A stretch of DNA of 64,000 nucleotides from Symbiodinium natans (GCA_905221605.1 CAJNDS010000001.1:1790025-1854024); one strand, 5' to 3'; shown: positions 1 through 13,100, counted from the stretch's first letter. The notes: generated from the sequence alone by a model not told the origin. Made by a program: numbers and translations.

Positions 1-209
1 TCGTCCGCGAACTGCTGGTGGTCTGGGCCACTCGCCTGGGCCAATACAACTGTCCCCATGGCCTCGCGCCGTCCTCGCGATCGCGCGAGCTCGCATCACA
101 CGGCTGCAGCCCCCACCCGCGGCGATGGCACAAGGAATTCCGGCCTGCGGCGGCCGAGATGCCACTCCTGCCGGCCAACGTGCCGATAGTGCCGGCTTCA
201 GGTTGATGG

Positions 210-1429
210 CCCGGCCCCTCAGCCCTAAGCCCTCAGCCCTCAGGCCTAAGCCCCAAAGCCCTAAGCCCTAAGCCCTAAGCTACCCCCGCCCCCCCCCAAA
301 TTTCGGAAACCCCTAAATGTCAGGCACCCAATGTCTAGAGACAACCGGCTCAGGGAACTTTGGGCAATCCATGGGGGGGGGGGGGGGGGGGTGGGCTGAC
401 CTACACTTATATATATATATATATATAATATTTATGGCGTAGGGTTTCGGATCAGGGTTTTAGGTTTAGGTTTCAGGGTTTAGGGCTTAGGGAATATCAA
501 CATACTATGATACCCATTAGGAGACCCCAAGATTAGATCGCTTCCTCAAAAAGTGGGAAAAGTCAACACTCATGAATGGAAGCCACCCCCTAAAAACCCT
601 AAAACCCTGAAACCCTCAACACCCTAAACCATACTGCCCAAAACTCTGAAAACCCTGAACCCTAAAGCCCCTTAAAAACCCTCAACGCTAAAATCCTAGA
701 ACCCCACCCTAAACACCCGGAAACCCTAAAAAACCCTAAAAATCAAAACCCTACAAACCCTAGAACCCTAAAACCCTACACCACAAAACCTCTGAACCTT
801 AAAATAGGGGATGTTCCCCCTTATACTAACAGTCCTCTAACAGTCCTTAATAGGGATTATCATCAGAATCCCCATTAGGGACTGGTAGCATTAAGGGGGA
901 ACATCCCAACCCTAAACCCTGAAATCCAAAAACTAATCCAAACCCGAAACCCAAAACCCGAACCCCTAAATCCCAAACCCTAAACCCCCTAAACCCTAAA
1001 ACCCTAAACCCTAAAACTCTAAAACTTCTACCAGACCCGGGAGTAAGCTAGGAATAAAAAGGGTACCCTGTTTGGTTTTAAGTGGATTATGAGGGAACCC
1101 CAACCCTGAAAAAAGGAAAAAAAAGGGGCCTACTTCCGGTCCTAGATGAAAAACTAGTCCAAACCCTAAACCCTAAACCCTAAACCCCAACCCCTAAACC
1201 CCAAACCCCAAACCCTAAACCCTAAACCCTCACCCTCAACGGCTAAACCCCAAACCCTAAACCCTAAACCCCCTAAAACCCTAAAACCCTAAAACCCTAA
1301 AACCCTAAAACCCTAAAACCCTAAAACCCTAAAACCCTAAAACCCTAAAACCCTAAACCCTAAAAACCCAAAAGCTTCTCCACCTGCCTGCCCCGCTGCC
1401 ATGCCAACGAGCCGACATCGCAGGGCTTC
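210..1429. repeat. Degenerate telomere-type repeat block
   Basis: CCCTAAA and CCCTAAAA units with substitutions, a 20-bp G run, a short (AT)n and two dispersed elements (808-912, 1040-1160). No coding feature seen. The first 206 bases are open in three frames, with no recognisable protein. Confidence 0.85.
808..912. mobile_element. GGGATGTTCCCCCTTATA-family MITE
   Basis: Long inverted arms GGGATGTTCCCCCTTATACT / ... TTAAGGGGGAACATCCC with AACAGTCC/GGACTG inner arms. A second copy at 3741-3835 shares GACAGTCCTTAATAGGGATT. Confidence 0.75.
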
Positions 1430-3154
1430 GCAGGGGACGAGGTCACCGAAGCCGACGGTTGTCAGAGTCACCAGGCAGAAGTAGACCTGGGGCTTTTTTC
1501 CTAAACCCTAAACCCTAAACCCTAGACCCTAAACCCTAAACCCTTGTTTGAGACTTGGGCTTTATGTGGTTTGGGGGGGGGGTGTTGGGTTGAGGGCTTT
1601 TACCGTTTTCAGAGTCTCGAGACCTGATGAGGCGTGGGGGTTTATAGGGTTTGGAGGCGTGCACCCTAAACCCTAAACCCTAAACCCTAAACCCTAAACC
1701 CTAAACCCTAAACCCTAAAAGCGGGGAGTATTCTGGACCTATCGCGGACCCTAAGCGCTAGGCCCTAAACCCAAGAAAAGACTAAGGACTAAGGGCTAAG
1801 GGCTAATTCAGGGTTGAGGGTTAAGGGTTCAGGATTAAGGGTTAATAAGGGTTAAGGGTTTAAGTTTAGGGTCTGGGGATTGTGTGTCAGAACCCTATAC
1901 CCTAAACCCTGAACCCTCAACCCTAAACCCTAAACGCTAAACCCTGAACCCTGAACCCTAAACCCACCCCCCGCCCCCCTCAGTGCAGATGAGCAGACAC
2001 CGTCGCCGAAGGACCAAGCACCGTCCGAGAGGTAGCAGAAGACAAGGCTGCAAACGCTCAAGTACGTGCCCACCTGGACCCTAAACCCTAAACCCAAACC
2101 CTAAAGTCTAAACCCTAAACCTGGGGGTTTACGAAAATAGGGGACCCCTAACAAAGACCCCCCAAAATAGTAGCATCTCCTTACAATAAAGACCCCACAA
2201 AGGGTACCCCGATTTTCGGAAACCCCCACCTGGGCATGGGCATCTAGGATTCGGGTTTTGGGTCAGGGGCTAAGGGTTTTAGGGCTGCGGCTTTATGGCA
2301 AGCTCTTGAGGACTTAGGTTTCAGAGTAAATACCAACCTGAGATTAGGGTTTCAGGTATATGGCTTCGGGTCAAAGGAGTTTAGGGTTTAGGGTTGAGGG
2401 TTTAGGGTTTAGGGTTTAGGGTTTAGGGTTTACGGTAGGTGTAGGGCTGAATATTCATGGGTTTGGACCGGAGGGTAGGGTTGCCTTCAGGAGCACGCCA
2501 AGAAAAAGAAGTCGCCAATTCGGTCAGAATTGCATCTGCGTTTCTCATAGGTTCCCCTACTACCCCCCCCCTGCAGGGTTTAGGGTTTAGGGTTCAGGGT
2601 TTAGGGCTACTACCACCCTCTACACAACCCCCCCTAGATTCCTCCCATAATTAAGGCGATGTAGGGATAATTAAGCCTAATTAAGGTTATTTAAGGGGGG
2701 GACCTTGGGGGGGGGGGGGGGGGGGTAGTATAGAGGGGGGTAGTAGGGGAACCCACAAGCTGCGAGGACCCGCACCGTCAATTCGAAACCGGTTTCGAGG
2801 ATTTGTATCGTTGTTTGAGATGGGAATTGTGGGCAGTGCTAACTATACATAGAGAATACAGGAATTTTGTTGATAACCGAGGTCCGGCCCTGAACCCCGA
2901 AACCCCAAATGCCTAAAAACGCCTAAACGCGATATAATGAGCCCTAAACCCTAAACCCGAAACCCTAAACCCTAAGCCCTAAACCCTAAACCCTAAGCCC
3001 TAAACCCTAAGCCCTAAACCCTAAACCCTAAACCCCAAACCCCTTTCAAAGGCTGCTCGGCCGCGCAGGCCACCACCGCGAGCTCGGCTTCGAATGGTAT
3101 GTGGTGCTTCGCGGCCAGTGTCCGGGAGACTGTGGGCACGGGCGGCCGAACCAC
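1430..3154 (-). CDS. K+ channel, pore region, partial (3 exons seen)
   Basis: Three islands join in one frame on the minus strand: 3154-3077, 2073-1999 and 1486 to about 1430. The last encodes TLTTVGFGDLVP, the K+ selectivity filter and turret of two-pore or voltage-gated-type channels; the middle one encodes a hydrophobic helix ending in SDGAWSFGDG, the usual pore-helix lead-in. Splice repeats are exact: GTGG/GTGG across intron 3076-2074 and GTCT/GTCT across intron 1998-1487, both GT donors with AG|G acceptors. The protein would conduct K+ across a membrane. The 3' exons, including the last transmembrane helix, were not found; they may lie in 1-210 or outside the window. The 5' exons may be among the islands at 4.2-7.0 kb (28-nt candidate 4314-4287). 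Subfamily is not determinable. The pore call is firm; the limits are not. Confidence 0.75.
2126..2232. mobile_element. GGGGTTTACGAAAATAGGGG-family MITE in a K+ channel intron
   Basis: Left GGGGGTTTACGAAAATAGGG, right GTACCCCGATTTTCGGAAAC; uninterrupted body with repeated AAGACCCC. Confidence 0.72.
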
Positions 3155-3159
3155 CTGAA

Positions 3160-3275
3160 GGGTTTAGGGTTTAGGGTTTAGGGTTTAGGGTTTAGGGTTT
3201 AGGGTTTAGGGTTTAGGGTTTAGTGTTTAGGGTTTAGGGTTTAGGGTTTAGGGTTTAGGGTTTAGGGTTTAGGGC
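3160..3275 (+). repeat. Clean (TTTAGGG)n array
   Basis: About 16 units with one TTTAGTG variant. Followed by an A/G-rich tract at 3325-3520 (GAAGAG/AGAAAG), open on the complement only because of low complexity. Confidence 0.95.
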
Positions 3276-3740
3276 TGCCGAACCACGTGCCTTTTTAGGG
3301 GGTTTAGGGGCTTTAGGGGTTTAGCAAAGCAGAAAGAGCAGAGAAGAGCAGAAAGAGCAGAAAGAGCAGAAAGAGCAGAGAAGAGAAGAGAAGAGAAGAG
3401 AAGAGAAGGGAAGGGAAGAGAAGAGAAGAGAAGAGGAGAAGAAAGGAAGAAGTGAAAGGGAAGACGAGAGCCAACAGAGAAGAGGAGAGAAGAGGAGAGC
3501 AAAGAAGAGCAGAGGAGAAAGGGTTTAGGGTTTAAGGTTTAGGGTTTAGGGTTTTGGGTTGAGGGTTGAGGGTTGAAGGTTTAGGGCTTAGGGTCCTAAA
3601 CCCCTGAATACACTCACGAATAGTAGTACTATGAACCCTTGGCTTCACGCAGGTGGATTAAGTTGAAGAGGCTTACAAAGCCGTAAAACCCTTAACCCTA
3701 TAAACCCCGATGAACACTTCAAATCCTCTAAACCCTTTAC

Positions 3741-3835
3741 ATTGGGATGTTCTCCCGCTTTTTCTGACAGTCCTTAATAGGGATTCTCGTGAAGGACTGT
3801 CAGTATAAGGGGGGACCTCTCAACATATACACCCT
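3741..3835. mobile_element. GGGATGTTC-family MITE, second copy
   Basis: GGGATGTTCTCCCGCTTTTT ... TATAAGGGGGGACCTCTC with a GACAGTCCTTAATAGGGATT inner arm and its complement. Confidence 0.72.
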
Positions 3836-4229
3836 ATGAACCCCGTAAAGCCCGTAAACCCTAAACCCTAAACCGCTAATTCCCCTAAAAGCCCGAAGCC
3901 TTAAAAAATGCGAGGTTGCCCCGAAGCTCAAGCCCTATAATCCCTAAAAAACCCTATGATCCCACAGTAAGCACTCTAATCCCTAAACACCTTAAAATCC
4001 CACCACAAACCCTCCATTCCCTAAACACCCTTAAAAACAAAAAACAGGCAGCCCTGCCTAAAGCCCTACATCAACTGTCGGCAGGCCTGTTCCAGGTTTT
4101 GATACTAAAATCCCACAATCGGCCCTCAATTCCCCAAACACCATCTAAAACACCATCTAAAACACCCTAAATCCTAAACCTAAACCGTAAACCCTAAACC
4201 CTAAACCCTAAACTGTCGGTAGGCGCCTG

Positions 4230-7000
4230 TTCCAGGTTTTGATACGTCAGCTGCTGCCCCGCTAAGTCGCCGGAGGTGGCCATGACGCGCTGGAGCTGCC
4301 GGCATTGGGTTTGCCTTACGTCGCACTTGTAGGGTTTAGGGTTTAGGGTTTAGGGTTTAGGGTTGAGGGTTGAGGGTTGAGGGTTGATGGTTGAGGGTTG
4401 AGGGGTTTAGGGGTTTAGGGTTTAGGGTTAGGGGTTTAGGGGTTTAGGGGTTTAGGGGTTTAGGGGTGTAGGGGTGTAGGGGTGTAGGGGTGTAGGGGTG
4501 TAGGGGTGTAGGGGTGTAGGGGTACGCCTTGAAGCAGAGAGACCTATAAAGCCGTCTAAAACAGTTTAAAACCCTATAAAAGCCCTATAAAACCCTGTAA
4601 AAACCTCTAACAACCCTGTAAAAAACCCATAAAAACCCGAACACCTTAAAGGCAGAGAGAAGCTCTAAACCCCTCTAAAAGCCACTTTATAAAAATAAAC
4701 ACATACAAACCCCAAAACCCCTAACACCTTTAGAAGCAGAGAGAAGCTGCCAAGGCGGCACGGCCAGCGCGGCGGGAGCTCCCATCGAGACCCCCGAGGC
4801 TCGCGAGGCGCCGAGGTGGAGCCGAAAGGGCGTAGGGTTTGGGGTTTATAGGGTTTAGGGTTTAGGGTTTAGAATACTTTAGGGTTTAGGGTTTGGAGTT
4901 TAGGGTTTAAGGTTTAGATTGTATGGTTGAGGGTTGAGGGTTGAGCGGAGGTTGAGGGGGGTTTTCGGGAGGTGGAGGGGGGGTTGAGATGATTAGGGGT
5001 CGAATGTTAGCTTAGGGCGGAGGGGGGTTTAGCGGGCTTCGGGATTTCGAGTTCATTGACTTACCTTCAGCCCTGCTGGTCCCCATGTAGCCCTGGTATA
5101 CCCACGCATTCTTCTTGGTGCTGCAGTTTCCCAAGCAACTTGTGAAGGCAAAGGGTGCTTCAAAGGGTGGGGTTTAGGGCCTTTACGGTTTAGGGTTTAG
5201 GGTTTAGGGTTTAGGGTTTAGGGTTTAGGGTTTAGGGTTTAGGGTTTAGGGTTTAGGGTTTAGGGTTTAGGGTTTAGGGTTTAGGGTTTAGGGTTTAGGG
5301 TTTAGGCTTCTAAACCGCAATACGCTCAACGAGCCTCACATGTTCCTTTTTGCGTGCGGCTCTGTCTAACTCGGAATGCCATTGGCAGTGCCCTTTGGCA
5401 AAGCGGTCAACCCTAAAACCCAAACCCTAAACCCTAAACCCTAAAACCTAAAGCCTAAAGCCTAAACCCTAAACCCTAAACCCTGAACCCTAAACCCTAA
5501 ACCTTAAAACCCAAACCCCAAAACCCGAAAACCCAAATCACACAGGTGTATGGAGGGCGCCCGCGGAGTCGACAGTCGGAGATGGGCCTGCCGGAGCTGC
5601 GGGAAGGGAGTTTAGGGTTTAGGGTTTCGGGTTTAGGGTTTAGGGTTTGGGGATTGGGGATTGGGGATTGGGGATTGGGGTTTTGGGGTGAGGGTACTCA
5701 GGTGTATACAATCAGGAGACCTTAAAGGCGATTAAATAACAAATAGCTGGACTTTCCAAGCAAACATAAGTCCGATTCTTTTTTGAGGGAGAAGCTACAC
5801 ACCCAAAGTGCCCAGACCGAACAAACCCTGAACAAAGCCCTCAGGGTCTGAGGGTCTAGGGTTTAGGGATTCAGGGTTTAGGGTTTTAATAGGGTTTAGG
5901 GTTTAGGGCTTAGGGCGTAGGGTGTAGGGTTTAGGGTTTGCGGTTTAGGGTTTAGGATTTTAGGGTGTAGGGTTTAAGGTTTAGGGAAGCCCATTTTCCT
6001 GAACTCTGCGTCCGCCAGTTGATGCCATTTGGCAGGTTCCTGGGGGAGACTAAATGAACTCCAAGATTGGGCCGGCAGAAGTTTAGAGTTTAGGGTTTAG
6101 GGTTTAGGCTTTAGGGTTTAGGGCTTCGGGTTTAGGGTTTAGGGTCACTTAGTCCAGGCTTGGAGCGTCGCAGAACAGACGTTCAAAAGCTCGAGCGCTC
6201 GAGCAAAAGAGTGAGAGTCGCAATACCCCTCGCATTCCCAGAGGGCCCTACTTGGAGTTTAACCCTTGTAGGGTTTAGGGTTTAGGGTGTAGGGTGTAGG
6301 GTTTAGGGTTTATGGTTTAGGGTTTAGGGTACTTTTTTCCCAACTGTAACTGTACTTATAACCCACTTCTGAGCCCCTGAAGTGCCCTAATGTGGTGATA
6401 ATCGGGTTCTACGTGCAGTTCTACTTGGGTAGCACCTTAACCTTAGTTGCTTCTGGTAGGATTATATGTAACCCAAACAAAGGTTAAAGGTTATCGGCTC
6501 AGCTAATAAGTTCATTCAGGAAGAGGATCACGTAGCAAGGTTCAAAGACCACTCTTCGAACTTGATACCCTAAACCCTAAGCCCCTAAACCGTAAACCCG
6601 AAACCCTAAACCCTGAACCCTGAACCCTAATCCCTTGATTGAAGTCTTTTGGGATCCTCTGGGTATCATAGGGTTAAGGTTTGAAGGCGTTTGCCTAGAC
6701 ATCCTGGGAAAGATCAGCTGAAAAATTCGAGGCCCCTCAAAGCAAGCAGCATGCGGCTGCTCATCGCCAGTTCTCAGGATTTAGGGCTAAACCCTAAACC
6801 CCAAAGCCTGAACCCTGAACCCTGAACCCTGAACCCTAAACCCTAAACCCTAAACCCTAAACCCTAAACCCTAAACCCTAAACCCTAAACCCTAAACCCT
6901 AAACCCTAAACCCTAAACCCTAAGCCCTACTCGAGCTTCCCGTAGCCGATCCCTGGGAGCGTTCTTGCAGCTCTGTTCCATCCTCCAGCTCCAGATACCT
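4230..7000 (-). other. Unassigned exon-like islands among arrays
   Basis: Non-repeat islands with open minus-strand frames: about 5165-5073, reading FAFTSCLGNCSTKK and AWVYQGYMGTSRAEG, with a textbook AAG|GTAAGT donor; 5400-5325, reading HSELDRAARKKEHVRLVERI; 6042-5997 after a CCCCCAG|G acceptor; and 6990-6925 after CCCCAG|G, reading YLELEDGTELQERSQ. They lie between the BT1 stop and the K+ channel exons on the same strand, so they could be 5' exons of the channel gene or a separate gene. I could not join them in one frame and do not recognise a domain. Confidence 0.4.
5185..5307 (+). repeat. Clean (TTTAGGG)n array
   Basis: About 17 perfect units, between two exon-like islands. Confidence 0.95.
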
Positions 7001-7199
7001 GGGGTGGGTTTAGGGTTAGGGTTTAGGGTTTAGGGTTTAGGGCTTAGGGCTTAGGGCTTAGGGTTTAGGGTTTAGGGTTTAGGGTTTACGGGTTAGGGTT
7101 TCGGGTTTACTTGGGGTTTAGGGGTTAGCAGTTCTATGGGCGATATAGGGTTTACTCTGGGCTTCATTGAGGGTTTTCATCAAAGAGGGTACTAGAGTG

Positions 7200-10100
7200 C
7201 TATGTAGGGCTAGGAGGGGTTAGAAAAGGCATGAGGGCCCATACAGAACTGCAAAACGGACTCCAAACAAACCAAAGGTACGTGGACGGCTGGCCCTTGG
7301 CGCAGCGCCTCTGATACCTTGGGGACGAAGTGCCTAAACCCTAAACCCTAAACCCTAAGCCCTAAACCCTAAACCCTAAACCCGTTTAGGGTTCATTTGG
7401 TTCCCAAGATACAAGGAGCCGGCCGTGGCACTCCCGCCATCCGCGTCCGTGAGAAGCCGGTCTGTCTGGCGCCCCGCTGGGATGAGGATCCTTACCTTGG
7501 AAAGAAAGGGTTTAGGGTTTAGGGTTTAGGGTTTCAGGGTTTTAGGGTTTTTGGGTTTCTGGGTTTCTGGGTTTCAGAGTTTCAGAGTTTCAGGCTTTCA
7601 GGGTCTCAGGTTTGCAAGAACAATTCCAGGGTTTAGCGTGCAGGGTTTTGGGATTTCAGCAGCACTTTCCTCTCGAAAGTCAAGAAGCCCGACAAAGCTG
7701 GAGTGGCTTCAGCTGCAGTTTGCGAGGCCCCTAAACCCTAAACCCTAAACCCTAAACCCTAAACCCTAAACCCTAAACCCTAAACCCGAGATTTAGCCCA
7801 ACCAAATCAAAATAACCCACCGTAGGCTGCAAAGGACGCTCTCCCTACTTTGGAGTAAACCCTGGAAAAATGTATAATCCTTTGTAGGCATAGGTAGCGA
7901 TAATAGGAACGCAGCACCAAAAAAGCAACCCTAAACCCTAAACCCTAAACCCTAAACACCCAGTATTAAAGTATAGTACTCCAAAACCCAGTGTTTTTCA
8001 TGGCTTTAGATAGCTTCTTGTTTCAAGGACTACAGGGTGCCATGGTCTTGGGGGCGTTAGGAGTTTTAGGCGTTTGCGGCTAAACTGTAATCCCCCAACC
8101 CTAAATCCTAAATCCTAAACCCTAAACCCTAAACCCTAAATCCCAAATCCCAAATCCCAAACCCCAAACCCCAAACCCTAACCCCTAAACCCTCACCCAC
8201 AAATCGTTGTCACGGCCCAAGAGGGTCCCAAAGTACCTGGTTAAGGAACCCAAACTACGTTACCATAATAACCCCTTAAACCCTAAACCCTAAACCCTAA
8301 ACCCTAGACTCAGGAGTAACGTAGGAATCAAAAAGGGTGCGCCTTTTTGGTTTATAAGGGGCTTAGAAGGGGAACCCAGCCCCAAAAAAGGGAATAAGGG
8401 CCTAAACCCTAAACCCTAAACCCTAAACCCTAAACCCTAAACCCTAAACCCTAAACCCTAAACCCTAAACCCTAAACCCTAAACTCTAAACCCTAAACCC
8501 TAAACCCTAAACCCTAAACCCTAAACCCTAAACCCTACTCTGAGTCCTAGATAAGGGTACTCTGCTACTTCGTCTAAGAAGTCTATAGAGGAACCCAGCT
8601 TTGGGGAATGTGTTGCAGCTTAGGGGTGTTTAGGGTTTGGGGTTGGTGACTTGGAGGTTTAGGTCAGCCTTAAACATTCGAACACCAAACCAATCCCGAC
8701 AATTCCAGCGACGCCAGAAAACAAGCAAAATCCTAAAGCCCCAAAGCCCCCAAGCCGCAAACTCTGAAACCCCAAATCCTAACCTCAAAAACCCAGATCC
8801 TAAACCTGAAAACCCTGAAGGTGTAGGGTTTAGGGTTTAGGGTTCAGGGTTTAGGGTTTAGGGCTTAGGGCTCTTAGGGTTTAGGGTTTAGGGTTTAGGG
8901 TTTAGGGTTTAGGGTTTAGGGTTTAGGGTTTAGGGTTTAGGGTTTAGGGTTTAGGGTTTAGGGTTTAGGGTTTAGGGTTTAGGGTTAGGGTTAAGCCAAG
9001 TCACCAGCAGCAGGGGCACGACCGGGCCGCAGGCCGAGATGAGGGACGCGATCCAAAGGTTGTCGAATTTCGCATCCTCAAGGGCTGAGGTTTAGGGTTT
9101 AGGGTTTAGGGTTTAGGGTTTAGGGTTTAGGGTTTAGGGTTTAGGGTTTAGGGTTTAGGGTTTGGGGTTTGGGGTTTAGGGTTTAGGGTTTAGGGTTTAT
9201 AATGGGGCATTGGCGGTTTTTCGGGCTTTTAGCGGTTTTTGCGGGCTTTTAGGGGTTTCAGGGGTTAAGGCTTTAGGGCTTTAGGGGTTTGAAAAACATT
9301 GAGTTCAGGGCGCAACCCTTAGCGCCTATGTAGCTCTAAAGACGAGCCCCCGTGAGAACCAATAGGGTTTAGGGTTTAGGGTTTAGGGCTTAGGGCTTAG
9401 GGCTTAGGGCTTAGGGTTTAGGGTTTAGGGTTTAGGGTTTAGGGTTTAGGGTTTAGGGTTTAGGGTTTAGGGTTTAGGGTTTAGGGTTTAGTGGGACTCT
9501 GACCTGTATTTCGGTGGGCGAAAACCTGCCAGTAAACCGTAAACCCTAAACACTGAACCCATATTGGTAGGACAGCAGGTATGGATACAGGAAATTCCAT
9601 TGGCTGTTGGGTGCACAAGTTTCGGGCTTGCGGCACCTAGAGGGACCGAAGAGCTTCCAGGGCTTTTTCTCGACGACTTTTGGGGGGCTGGGGTTGAGGG
9701 TTTCTAGGGTCTAGGGTCTAGGGTCTAGGGTTTAGGGTTGGTTTAGGGTTTAGGGTTGAGGGTTTCTACGGTTTAGGGTCCCGCCAGAGGCTTGCATAAA
9801 GAGCCTGTAAGTGCTTAGGAGACTCGACGCTGTGAGGCCTTTTGGTTTGCGGCGGAGGACTCTTTAGAGGTTTGGGGCTTTAAAATCTTAATGTTTCTTG
9901 GGGGGGGAAGGGGGGGCTAAAACCCCACAATGTGCAGGCCCTGGGGGTTTAGGGTATCAGAGTTTAGCCCCCCCCGCCCCCCCCCCAGGATCCTCCTCGG
10001 TGGCTCCGCGCGGAGTCACGCCCAGTTGATTGAGCACGAGGGCCCCAGCATAGTTGGCGATGGCAAAGCCCAGGCTCATGGAGGCCGACAGCAACGCGTA

Positions 10101-13100
10101 CCTCGGGGGGCAACTCTGCTTGGGGTTTCGGGTTTAGGGTTTAGGGTTTAGGGTTTAGGGTTTAGGGTTTAGGGTTTAGGGTTTAGGGGTCAGGGTGTTT
10201 TTGAAGAGCGTGCTTGGGGTCCATTGTGGATCCCCACTGCTGCGGAAGGGGCCGCCTGTTAGTAGAACATCCTTATCATCCCGCAAGGACCTCAAGGCAA
10301 GGTGCATCACTGACTCCAACCCGGACGGCACAAGCTGTGCTAGCATCACGGTCATAGGCATCCATGACAGCTGACCAAGCACAGTCTGCAAGGCATTCGA
10401 TGCGAGCATGAAGATAGGGTCTGGTATACCATACTTGATATTGATGCGCTTGTAGGCCAGAACACTCAAGCCATTGGCCAGTGCATACGCAAGGCTGCTT
10501 GACGTCAGTAGCGAGCGATATGTCCAAGTTTTGGCAAATAAGTTGTAGCAGGCCGCGCCTAGCAAGCTACAGCCAGCTGCCACACAACCGATGCCCGTCA
10601 CATAGAACTGGTAGGAGAAGTGCGGGCCCTCTCGATACTGCTCCTCTTAGTAGACCAGCAACCACAGAATAACAAGGTTGCACGTTTCTGGGTGTTCTTA
10701 GTTTGGGTTATTTTTTGGGTTATTTTACTACAAAGGAACCCCAAAAACCCCAAAAAGGGCAAAAGGCGTCCACTGGGCCAAACCAAGTCCTTGGTGTCGG
10801 TGAAGAAGTAGAAGGCCGCTCCGTGGGTACCGATGTGAAAGACACTCTGCAGGAAGAAGAAGCCGCTGATCTTCGCAATCCTGGGATGCTGCGAAGGAAC
10901 TTCGGCTATCAGACGCTTTCCTGATACAACTTGCTTGACGCTCCCAAAAACCCTTACCAAGCCCCTACACCCCCCAACCCCCCAAAACCACCAAACCCTA
11001 AACCGCCCTCGCCTAAACCCCTAAACCCCGAAAGCCCCCCTAACTAAACCTCTCTACCTTAACAAGAAAAAAAGCAGCCCGTGGCCTCAGTGCGCAGGAA
11101 GTAGCAAAGCAGTCCCTCAACCCTAAACCCTAAACCCTAAACCCTAAACCCTAAACCCTAAACCCTAAACCCTAAACCCTAAACCCTAAACCCTAAACCC
11201 TAAACCCTCACCCAGGTGCTCAGGGCGTAGGAAGAAGCAAACCAGTCCCTGGTTCGTCAGTCCCAGGGCCAAGGCCAGCAAGAAGTTGACGACCACTGAC
11301 TGCAGGGCTAGGGCTTTGGGTTTCGGGGTTTAGGGCTTAGGGTTTGAGGCTTGGGGTTTGAGGTTTAGGGTTTAGGGTTTGGGGTTTAGGGTTTAGGATT
11401 TAGGGTTTAGGGTTTAGGGTTTAGGGCTAGGGTTTAGGGTTTAGGGGGCCTGGATGAGCAAAGAGCTCACTAAGAGGCCGATCGCGGAGAGCCCCGACGC
11501 CAAGGCCAGCATGAAGGGGATGAAGCCAGAGGAGCCTTCCCCTGTTTAGGGTTTAGGGTTTAGGGTTTAGGGTTTGGTGTTTGGGGTTTAGGGTTTTGGG
11601 CGTAGGGTTTAGGCCCTCAACCAACCATGAACCGCGAGGAGGACAGGGGAAACCTGAAATTTCCCAACCCTCAACCCGCGGCAAGGTCCAAAGGGTTTAG
11701 GGTTTCGTGTTTAGGGTAGAGGGTTGGGGTTCCGTGTTCAGGGCTTGCAGGGTTTCTAAGGTATCTTGGCAATTTCAGGGCTTCTATGGCATTGTAGGCC
11801 TTAGAATAAGGAGTACAGGGCGAAGCTTGTCCTGAAGCTGGGAGGGGCAACATGGGGAGTCAGGGGAGGGTTTTGGGGGCTTTCGGCTTTAAGGAAAAGG
11901 GGGGTTTAGGGCGGTTTAGGGTTTAGGTTTTACCCTTATACCTTAGTATGGCCCCTAGGTACCCTAACAAGAGCCCCGAATATACGCCCTACAAAAACAG
12001 AAGCTCTACTCAAAGAGACCACCAACCCATATAAGTTTTACCCCACACCCCAAATCCCCAAATCCCCAACCCTCTGAGCAAAAATCCTCCGAGCCCACCT
12101 TTCCACATGCGGAGGTCCGGCCCGCACACCCGTGAGCCCATGATGCGCTCTTCTTCCAGGTGGTTGCCTTAGAAAGAGCCTAGGGGTTGAGGTTTAGGGT
12201 TTAGGGTTTAGGGTTTAGGGTTTAGGGTTTAGGGTTTAGGGTTTAGGGTTTAGGGTTTAGGGTTTAGGGTTTAGGGTTTAGGGTTTAGGGTTTAGGGGGT
12301 AGGGTTTAGGGTTTAGGGTTTAGGGTTTAGGGTTTGGGGTTTGGGGTTTGGGGTTTGGGGTTTGGGGTTTGGGGTTTGGGGTTTGGGGTTTGGGGTTTGG
12401 GGTTTGGGGTTTGGGGTTTAGGGATGTAGCGCTTAGGGCCTCGGAGCTGCTCATCCAGCACCTTGGGGGTCAGGGTTTCAGGTGTAGGGATTGGGGGGGC
12501 TCTACTATCCACTTGGCTGCCTCATGAATGTGTTTCTGGAGGGGTTTAGGGTTTAGGGTCTAGGGTTTAGGGTTTAGGGTTCAGGGTTTAGGGGGTTTAG
12601 CGTCTAGGCGCTCTTAATTCACGTGGCGACCATGGAAACACGTTTGCTTGTCTTAGGGTGGTTTAGCATTCAGGAGCACTTGACCCAAGGTTTAGGGGTT
12701 GGGGTTTGGGGCTTAGGGTTTAGGGTTCGGAAACCCTAGACCTCAAACCCTAAACCCCACAAGGTCCTAATCGGCCTGCCATGTTGCCTTTAGTAGCCCA
12801 GTAACCATATTACAATGAGGGCACCCTCTTTTGGTTGGTTACTTTATCAGGGAACCAGAACCAAACAAAAGGAAAAGCCCTAAACCCTAAACCCTAAACC
12901 CTAATACCTAAACCCTAAACCCTAAACCCCAGAAGGTCCTACGGGGCCTGCCATGTTGCGAGCCACCGGCCAGAGCAGCAAGGCAGCGAAGGGAAACGCG
13001 GCGGCGTAGCAGATTCTGGGCCCATAGCTCCTAGGGATGGCAGGGTTTAGGGTTTAGGGTTTAGGGTTTAGGTTTTAGGGTTTAGGGTTTAGGGTTTAGG

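Noticed and set aside
3269-3502. Ser/Leu-rich minus ORF of 77 codons
   Set aside because: Translation of an A/G-rich microsatellite.
8997-9003. Extension of BT1 exon 14 through VTWL
   Set aside because: The GA donor at 9002 joined to AG|GATC at 7490 gives LLLVILIPAGRQ in frame and a direct repeat; the longer reading runs into the array.
10598-10960. 120-codon minus ORF as a gene
   Set aside because: It reads through BT1 intron 11; only 10920-10790 is exon, and splicing to 10643 restores the family sequence.
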